Of a stretch of 20,383 bases of DNA, positions 1 to 9,300 are shown piece after piece. A model generated the notes under the pieces. The model did no database searches, was not told the origin of the DNA, and saw only the letters and a list, made by a program, of their open reading frames with translations. Source of the DNA: a virus. The position numbers and the translations under genes were made by a program. The first letter of the stretch is position 1. Each line of letters opens with the position of its first letter. The stretch covers positions 1-20,383 of the IMG/VR virus record IMGVR_UViG_3300044641_001005. The stretch is one strand, 5' to 3'.

Positions 1-2
1 CA

Positions 3-278
3 AAGGTTAAAGTACGACCACTTAAGGTATCACTACTACGTCCGTTTATGAAGTCGTTTGAAGGCCTTGGAGCAGTCCAAGCAGATAACGATAAGTCAAT
101 GGATGTTCTTGTTAGTTGCGTACAAATCGCAATGAAGCAATATAAGCCAGAATTGGCTGATGACCTTGAGAAGTTGGAAGATCTTCTTGATCTACCAACA
201 GTGTACGAAATCATTGAAGCAGCGTCAGGTATTAACTTGACTGATTCAGCCTTGCTTGCTCTTGCAGCGCAAGAATAA
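3..278 (+). CDS. Tail assembly chaperone-like protein, 5' end missing
   Basis: The reading frame is open to the left edge: the codons before the first ATG (48) read KVKVRPLKVSLLRPF without a stop. The gene therefore probably starts outside the window and 48 is an internal Met. The visible 91 residues are mostly helical and acidic, with a leucine-rich core (LADDLEKLEDLLDLPTVYEI) and no catalytic motif. A small acidic helical protein directly upstream of a tape measure gene is the classical position of the tail assembly chaperone (lambda G/T, TAC families), which binds the tape measure protein and keeps it soluble until the tail tube polymerises. Many phages make a longer form by ribosomal frameshifting. 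Here only 32 bases separate the stop from the next gene, so no T-like extension fits after it. This ORF could itself be the second part of such a pair. The assignment rests on position and composition. Confidence 0.6.
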   Translation, partial: KVKVRPLKVSLLRPFMKSFEGLGAVQADNDKSMDVLVSCVQIAMKQYKPELADDLEKLEDLLDLPTVYEIIEAASGINLTDSALLALAAQE

Positions 279-298
279 AAATTAAATAACAGGAGATC

Positions 299-310
299 AT
301 GGTTGGTTAA
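299..310 (+). promoter_or_regulatory. SD plus 4-codon mini-ORF before the tape measure start
   Basis: AGGAGA (291-296) is a strong Shine-Dalgarno, but it lies 14 nt from the tape measure ATG (311), which is long, and 2 nt from an earlier ATG (299), which is short. The earlier ATG opens ATG-GTT-GGT-TAA, whose stop directly abuts ATG 311. Inference: ribosomes could initiate or stall here and reinitiate at 311. The same arrangement recurs in the other gaps of this window. Confidence 0.35.
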
Positions 311-3300
311 ATGGCAGATGTAAATAGCAATATTTTTATAAATATTGATACGGCGCAAGCCATGTCTGCACTTCGTGGACTTGATAAGCAATTATCTGCC
401 TTTAACCGTTCCATGATTGTTGGAACAAAGGCTGCTCAAGCAGCACAAGCAGACTTTACAAGATCACTGCTTCATAACGTAAATGCTACTGGCGCATTTA
501 CTGGCTCTATGACAAAAATGTCTACAGCAACAGACCAGTTCACAGAACGTCTTCAAAGAGGTCGTCTATCATTACGTGAGTACTATAGATATGGTATGGC
601 ATCTACCAGAACCTTTGGAAGGGCTTTTGGTAAAGAATTTGAAACTGTTAGCAGCCTTGTAGAAAGAAGAGTAAAGACACTACAGACACAATATGTAGGT
701 CTGGGTCGTGATGCACAGGGTGCTATAAATGCAATGAGCATGACCCCTAAGAAATTAAATTATAATGACCAACTAACAAGAATGCAAATGGTTATCCAGC
801 GCCAGCAAATATTAAATAAATTGCTTGCAGATGGATCAGTAAAACTTCTAAACTTTGGTAAGAATACCCAGTGGGCTGGTCGCCAGTTGATGGTTGGTTT
901 TACTATTCCTTTGGCTATGTTTGCTGCTTCAGCAGTTAAGAGTTTTAAGGAAATTGAAACACAGGCCCTTCGCTTTAAGAAGGTTTATGGAGAACTGTTT
1001 ACCACACAGGATGAAACAGAAGCCGCTCTCAGGAACATGCAAAAACTTGCAGATGAATATACAAAGTATGGACTCAAGGTAGCAGAAACTATCAAGACAG
1101 CATCTGAGGCAGCCGCTGCAGGTTTTGCTGGAAATGACCTTGATGTAATTGTTAGACAAGCAAATAAACTTGCCGTACTTGGTGGAGTAGCACAAGATCA
1201 ATCACTTGAAACAATTATTGCTCTTAAGAATGCTTTTGGAATTACCACAGAAGAACTTGGAAAAAATATTGACTTCCTTAACGCAGTAGAAAACCAGACA
1301 GTTCTCACAATTGAAGATTTAACAAAAGCAATTCCAAGAGTAGCCCCAGTAATTAGACAACTTGGTGGAGACGTAAAGGATCTATCTTTCTTCCTTACAG
1401 CAATGAAGGAAGGTGGTGTTAGTGCAGAGCAAGGTGCTAACGCATTAAAGTCTGGTCTTGCATCTTTAATTAACCCTTCAACTGCTGCGGTTAAAGCAAC
1501 AAACGCTTTGGGAATTAACCTAAAGGCAATAGTTGAAACTAATGCTGGAGATCTAAAACAGACTGTTTTAGAATTTGCTCAATCAATTAGTACTCTAAAT
1601 GATTTGCAGCGTGGTCAGGTAATTGAAAAGATTTTTGGTAAGTATCAATTTGCTAGACTTTCTGCAATGTTTAATAACATTACTAAAGAGGGAACTCAAG
1701 CAAATAGAGTAATGAAACTTGCCACTGCATCAGCAGAAGAACTTGCAATTCTTAGTCAGCGAGAAATGAAACTGCAAGAAAGTTCATCAATGAACAAGAT
1801 GCAAGCACAAATTGAAAAACTCAAGGCTGCTATTGCACCAGTTGGAGAGTTGTTTGCTAAGGTCTTGACTCCAGTAATTGAATTTTTTGTTAAACTTTTT
1901 GATAAGTTTAATCAACTCCCAGAGGGAGTTAAAAAGGCTGTAGCCCTTATTGTTGCAGGTGTTGCTGGAATTGGTCCAGTTGTATTGATGACTGTTGGTC
2001 TTGTTGCTAATGGTATCGCTAACTTAATGAAAATGTTTAACCTTGTAAGACAGGGATATCAAAGACTAGCATATGGTTCAAAGGATGTAGCACTAAGTAC
2101 AAGATACATGAGCCAAGAAGAACTTCAAAATACTGCGGTAACAAATTCATTAACCACAAGCCATCAAAGTCTATCATCTGCATATGTTCTTGAAGCATCA
2201 AGCCTTAGAGCACTTACTGCTGTTTATCAACAAGCAAATGCTGCAATGTCCGTTTTTGCAAGAAATAATCCAGGAATGTTTATGCCTGGAATTCCACGAG
2301 GTGGTGGAGTTGCTCCAAGAAAATACAACAAGGGTGTTTCTTATGTTCCAGGAACTGGAAATAAAGATACTGTTCCCGCAGTACTAACTCCTGGTGAAGC
2401 AGTCATACCAAAACCAATGGTTGCCAAGTATGGTGGTCTTGTTGACGCAATGGTTAAGGATCAAATTCCAGGTTATATGGCTGGATACTATCCTTCTGTT
2501 ACAAGCCAAGTGACAAGGCTGATGGCTGGACAACCTGGAGTTATTGGAAGAGCGGGTGGCTTTGGAGCAGCGGGAGCAATAGGTTCATCACTTGCAGTCA
2601 GAAGACTACAGACAGTAGAACTATCACCAAATGCAGTAAGTTCTCGTGTAATGCAAAGAGTTGCTCTTGAAGAACAAGGAGACCTTATCTCTGTAACAAT
2701 GGGAGGAGCGCAGTTCTTTGTTAAGAAGTCAAAGTTCAAGGATCTAGAATCTGTAATTTTGCAAAATGAAAAATATCAAACATCCAAGGGTGCTTCTGTA
2801 GATGATATTCTTGCAACAATGATTTCTAGAGTTTCTGCCCCACACAGAAATCTTCTTGGCGCAACAGTATCTCCTTCTCGTATAAAGTCTATTCTTCCTC
2901 TTAACCCAACAACAAGCGCAGTAAGCAAAGATGCAAAGTCAAGACGACTTGCTTATAAGGACAAGCAGGCATACCTCGATCTTCAAGCATACTACAAGCA
3001 AGAAGAGTCTTATGTTAGACAAAAACTTTCTATTGATGATCTTGTTGCGCTTACAGCACCAAGAGCAAAGTTTGAAGGAGAAAGATTAAAAGATGTAATC
3101 TCTAGAACTGGCGATAAAGGTTTGTTCTCTCTATCTAGTGCACTAAGTCATGGAACACCAGCAAAGACTAAGATTAGAAGTGCAGAGCAGGACTCAGCAG
3201 CAAACCTTTATGAAGAAACAAATCAAATGAATTTGGCATACGCTTATAATAAAAATAGAGCACACGTAAAAAGTGAATCAGAAGCAAAAGCATTTTTAAA

Positions 3301-6300
3301 TGAACTTATTGAAAAGAAAAATAAAACAGCCTTTGATAGATATGCAATTGCTGCACTAGATAAAAGAATTAAAGATAAGTTTTATGATAGATTTAAAACC
3401 CGTCAAGACGAACTGCTTATGGCAAATAAAGGAGTTCTTACTCCTGGAGGAAGTTATGGAAATATTCCTGCAGTTCTTACCCCAGGAGAAGCGGTATTAT
3501 CTAAGGATGTTGTTAATAAGTATCAGCCATTAATTACAGCAATGTCAGAAGGAACAATCCCAGGCTATATGAGTGGAGTAATGCTTGGTATGCCAGCATC
3601 ATTTGCCAAAACACAACAGATGAGAGCATCTCAGGCTCAACTTGAAGCAGCAGTTGCAAAGAGTCGTCTTGCTAAGACTGCACCTACAGATTTTGGACAT
3701 TTAGTTCAGCCGTTTTCTGGAAGAAGTTTCCCAATCCCAGGAGTAGGTGGAGTATATAGAAAGCCTAATGGGGAACTGGTTGTTGTTAAGCCTGCAGTTG
3801 ATGAGAAGTCAGCACTTGCAGAAATTAGAGCAACGCAGATTGCTAGAGAAGCACACGGACTTGATTCTCCTAAGCAATCTATTAAAACAATGATTGACCC
3901 TAGCGACCCAACGGGTAAGCGTAAACTTATTGTTTTAGAGTCTCCGTATAATAAAAAGTTTGCAGAACCAACAGGAAAGTTTACTAAGCAACAGTATATT
4001 AGGCAGTTAGTTGCAGCATCTCTTCGTGGAGACAAAGACTTGTCAATGTCTAACCTTTCTGGAAACATGCTTGCAGATGTTGGTACTGCTGGAGTGTTTA
4101 GTAAGGCATCTGGATTTAGAGATTTTGCAAAAACAATGCCGTCAATGGAAGATCAGGCAGTTATTAATCTTCTTGGAGTTAAGGGTGGAGCAAAGAAGTT
4201 CTTTGCAGAAACAACAGCACCAATTGCTTCAAAAATGTCTGCACAAGAGTTTGAGTCTATGATGCTTGCTGAAATTAATACTGTTCTTCCTAAACTTAAA
4301 AAGACAATTTCTTCTTTTAAGTTAGGTGGAGAAGAGTCCAAAGTTTATGCTGACATGATTGCTCGTCTTGAAGCAGGAAAGAAAGCAGACTGGAAAAAAA
4401 TTCACGGTATACATACAAATGTAAAGCCTAAGAAATACAAGAATGGTGTAGTATCAGTACCAGGACCAAAGGGTGCAGGAGACATTATGCCTGCAATGCT
4501 TGCTCCAGGAGAAGCAGTTATTCCAGCGAAGATGACACAAAAGTATTCTCCACTTATTTCTGGAATGATCAATGACAGCATTCCTGGTTTTAAGACTGGT
4601 CCAGGTTTCTTTGATCCAAATGATCCATGGAATGATGGAACTAGAGGTCCTTTACTTGGACCAGATGGCAGACCTCTTCCACCGTCAACACCAGGAACTC
4701 GTAATCCTTCTGATCCACCTATACCTCCAAGAGGTCCTGATAGAGTTGAACGGGCTATTGATAAGTTCTTTGACAAACCAGGTGTAGTAAGGTTTGGTAA
4801 AAAATGGGATAAGATGGCTGCTAAGTTTGCAAAGGCAGGCCCTCCTATTGAAAAGGCTGGCACTGCAATCGGTGACACAACAAGAGCATTTGAAAAAGAC
4901 AGAACTAGAGGATTTACTGGCTGGATGACTGGCTATGGAAGAGTCTCTGATACAGTTCAAAATGAAGATGGCTCTTCAAGAAGAGCAACACAAGCAGAAC
5001 GTGCAAATATGCGTCAGGATGCAAGAATGCAGTCAAGCCAAAGAGGTATGAATCGTGGCATGGTTGCAATGATGGTTCCTATGGCAGCAGGTGCATATGC
5101 ACAGAAGAATCCTGAAAGCGGCATTGCAAAAAATATGGACATGATTATGATGATATCCATGTTGGTCATGTTGTTGCCAATGCTTAATAGCCCTCTTAAG
5201 TTGTTGATAGGAACGGTTGCTGGACTAGCCATTGTATATAAGTTGCAGTCGGCAGCAATTAAGAAAAATATGATTGAGGGTCAAAAACAAGGACAGGCTA
5301 TGGTTATGGCAACCAAGGGGCTTGAAGAACTTGGTAGTATAACTGGAACTGTTTCTAAAACACAAATTGCTGCAGAAAAAAGAAAGTCAAGAAATACAGA
5401 CCTTGTTCCAGTTAGTATAGAGTTTGGCAATAAGGTTATAGAAGAAAGTGATTTTGGAAAGAATCTTAAAGCATCTTTTGAACAAACTCTAGCAGACCCA
5501 AATCTTGGAAGAGAGGCTGGAATTAATTCTTTAGTTAGTCAACTAGGAACTGCCGTATCTCAAGGACTTTTGACTAACGCTCAAGCAGAATCAATAGCAA
5601 TTACACTTACTAGAAAACTTAAAGATGTAAGACTTGAACTTGATGTAAGAGGAAGATTGATTGAACTACTTGGTCCAAATGGAGAAAAATTAGTTTCAAA
5701 TCCACTGCAGGTACAGGTTGATTTGTTAGCCACTGGAATAAGTTTACAAGATGCCGCTGTTGCTAATTTAAACAAAGTTGCAAGCCAGCAAGTAGGAGTA
5801 AATACAAAGGGAGAATTTGGTCAACTTGCAGCAGGCGCTGTTGGTGGAGGATTCATAGCAGCAAAGGCAGGTATTGGTGCAGCAAACATGATGGCAATGG
5901 GATCAAACGCTGCTACTATTGCTGCTGCAGAAGCAAGGGTAGCAAAGGTTGCATCAGACGCAGGAAAGGTTAGCAAAGCCCTTTCAATTGCAAGAAACGT
6001 AAGAGTTGGAAGCCAACTTGCTTCAGCAGGAGCAGCAGCAACTGGAGTAGGAACAATTCCTGGCCTAGTTGGTCTTGCAGTATCTACGGTAGTCTTTGGT
6101 GGAATTGAAGCAGGAATTAGAACTTGGCAAAAGGGTAAAGAAAAGGCTGCTATAGCAAAAGCGTCTGGAGTTATTCAAGGAATAACATCGCAAAACCTTG
6201 CAGCCTCAATGGGAAGCATTGATGTTTTGACCTCACAATATGATACAGCAATTGCAAACCTAGAACTTAAAAAGAAAACATTAAAAACAGAACAAGATCG

Positions 6301-9300
6301 TACTGCCATTGACCAACAAATCAAGGACCTAGAGACTCAGAAGCAGTCTGGACTTAAAACATTAAGATCTACCCAGGCAATGACTCTAGGAAGTGTTAGT
6401 GCTAGTTATCAAAAAGTAAGTGATGCTAGTTTATTTGAAGAGTTCAGCCCATTTGGTACTGAACGAGGACAAGTTCGTGATAAATTTATGGAGTCATTTG
6501 CTGTTGGACTTGATGAAAAGTTTAAAGATAACCCAATGCTAAAAGCACAAGCGGGTGCATTACAGAGCCAACTAGACGCTCTTGAGAAGGATGAGGTAAC
6601 ACTTGAAGTAACTGCATTAGTAACATCTGATATCTTAACACCAGCAGAAGCATCTGCAATGGTAAGTGCAATAACTAGCAACAAGGGCGATATCACTAAA
6701 GACATGCAGGCAGTTGTTAATGTTCAAGGCCTAGATGGGCTTCAGAGATTATCCACACTTTTAACTATGATTCCAAATGAAAATAATCAAAAAAATCTTT
6801 TTGTTGCAATTAAACAAATGAGTAAGACTGACGGAGATGCAGTGATGACTGCAATTGAACAACTCGGAATTATTCCACCTTTTGTTGGTATTGAGTTAGA
6901 AATTGAAACACAAAAAAGTGATACAGAACGTCTTAAGTCAGTAGGTAAAGAAATTGATGCACTTAAAAAACAATTCCCTGATGGAAAAATAAGTCTTGAA
7001 GCACTTGTTTCAGCAAGAGACCAAGGAGGAAAGCCTGGTTCGGGCACAGGAAAGAACTTAACGCTAGATGCAGCAATTGCTCAGTGGACAGAAATATCAA
7101 AACTTCCTAGAGAAATACAGTTCCAGGCAATGATTACTGTTGGCTCAATTAGTCAAAGCGATAATTTTGATGACATTATAGATAGAGAATTAGAGGCTGC
7201 ATTCTATAAGCAAAACCCTAATCTCTTTATGAGTTTTGTTGATCCAGAAGAAGAGGCTGCTAAAAAGGCTAAACTAGAAGCATTTAAAAAAGATCTTGAT
7301 AATGTTCAAAAAGTAACGGCAGAATATTATAAAAAAACTATTCCACAGTTATTCCCTACTGCAGTCCCACCAATCGTACCACCTGGAGGCGGAGGAGCAG
7401 ACGGAACTAAAACTAAGAAAGATACCTCTTGGCTAAGTGATTTAACACAAAGATTAAAGATTGTTAAAGACTCCTCAATTGACGCACTAAACCCCTTGAA
7501 ATCTATTAAAAAATTCCTTGGTAAGGATATTGCTGGTTTAGGTGGTGGCAGTGTTGATTCAAATAAGTCACTTAATAAACAACTAGGTGCTATTCAGGAG
7601 ATTGATGCACTTGCCCAAGACAAAAATATTAGAGGTTTGTCAGATGACTTCCGTGAAATTCTAGTGAACATGGATCCACAGCAATTTGATCTCTGGTCAA
7701 AAACACTTTTCAAGGTTGGTAAAGATGGAAGATTAGTTGGACTCACTCAAGACTTTATTGATATTAACAGTGCTTTTAGAACTGCGACTATTGGAGAGTA
7801 TATTGAAAATGAGAAAAAGGCTGTTGATGAAATTCGCAACAGAGTTAGTGCATACTATACACTAACAGACTTGGCAAAGCAATATGGTTTTTCTGTAGCA
7901 GATACAAACAAACTATTACAGAATCAATCTCTTGTTACTGATATTGCAAGCGGTATGCAGTACTCAAAAGAAGAACTTGCTGGATTAATTGATATAAATA
8001 AGCAGGCTAGAAAAGAATTATCTAGAGAAGCAACAACCACACAATTACAAGAAACCGATAAAATTCAAATACAGATAGATGCATTTAAAAAATTACAGGC
8101 TGAGGGTATTGAGTATGAGACAATTCTTCAGATAATTTCTAGATCAGAGTGGGCAGAGGCAGTTGCCTCTTCTACTGGTGAAGTAACAGATCAGTTCTCA
8201 GACCTAATTAAATCTGCAAAAGATTATAAAAAAGTCGTATTTGAATTATCACAACTTACAGAATCTGACGCAACAAAACTAGATCAGAGATTTGCAGCAG
8301 AGGCAGCAAGGATAACTGCAAAGGCTACAGCAGATTTTAGAAAAACAAACTTAATGTCTGTTGAGCAGTTCAACGCTATAACAAGAGAAAAAGAAATTTC
8401 TCAAAGAGGTTTCCAAGATCAAATTGATACATACAATGATGGAATTTCAGCAATTGAAAAACTTGAACAATCTGTAAATGATAAGTATGATGCAAAGGCT
8501 AAGTTAATTGATGAGCAGGTAGGTGCTTTAGAAAAGGTTCTCTCTATCAATGAGGACATTGCAGCACAGCAACAAAATCAATTAACCCTGGCAGATGCTC
8601 TTACACAAGGTGATATTTCAGCAGCAGCCAAGGCTGCAGCAGATTATTCTGCTCAGCAGGCAGAGGTTGCTTCTAGAAATGCTAGAGAAGCACTTGACGA
8701 ACAAAGAGCAGCAATGGAAGTTGCTAGACAAAAAGAAATTGATGATCTTAGAACAAAAATTAATGGAAAAGAATATACTAGAAAACAACTTACAGCAGAA
8801 ATAGCAGCAATACAAGAAACACATATTGATAAACTTGAAAAAGAAATTGAAGCAAGAAATCGTTTAGTGTCTGCACATGAAGATGCAAATACAAAGGCTT
8901 TGGCAAATGTAGAAATTAATAAAATGACTGCATCAGAATGGGAAATTATAAAAGGTGCTGCTACTACATTAAATGAAGCATATGATGCACAGGTAATTAA
9001 TATTGATGAAATTGCAACATCAGTAGGTGGAGTATCTGCAGCATGGGATGCAGTTACAACAGCAATTAAGAATGCATCTCTAGAAGTTGGAAAGTATCCA
9101 TCATCGGGGTCAACATCTGCAGCAGATAAAGCAGATCTAGCCAAAGCCGCCAGAGATAAGGCAGCAGAGGATGCAAAAGCAGCAGAGGATGCAAAAGCAG
9201 CAGCACTCGCAGCGGCTGAAGCAGAAAGACTTGCTAAACTACCAATTATTCCTGGCTTTACTCCATCTATACAAATGCCACAGTCTACTTTAAAACCAGG

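Noticed and set aside
240-310. Programmed frameshift making a longer tail assembly chaperone
   Set aside because: A run of A residues (277-281) follows the stop, but no alternate frame extends beyond the short gap before the tape measure start, and no upstream slippery heptamer with an extension was evident.
4402-4878. Minus-strand open frame of 158 codons
   Set aside because: It is antisense to linker repeat 3 and the Pro/Gly-rich linker of the tape measure protein; the Pro/Gly/Ser-rich product mirrors that composition.
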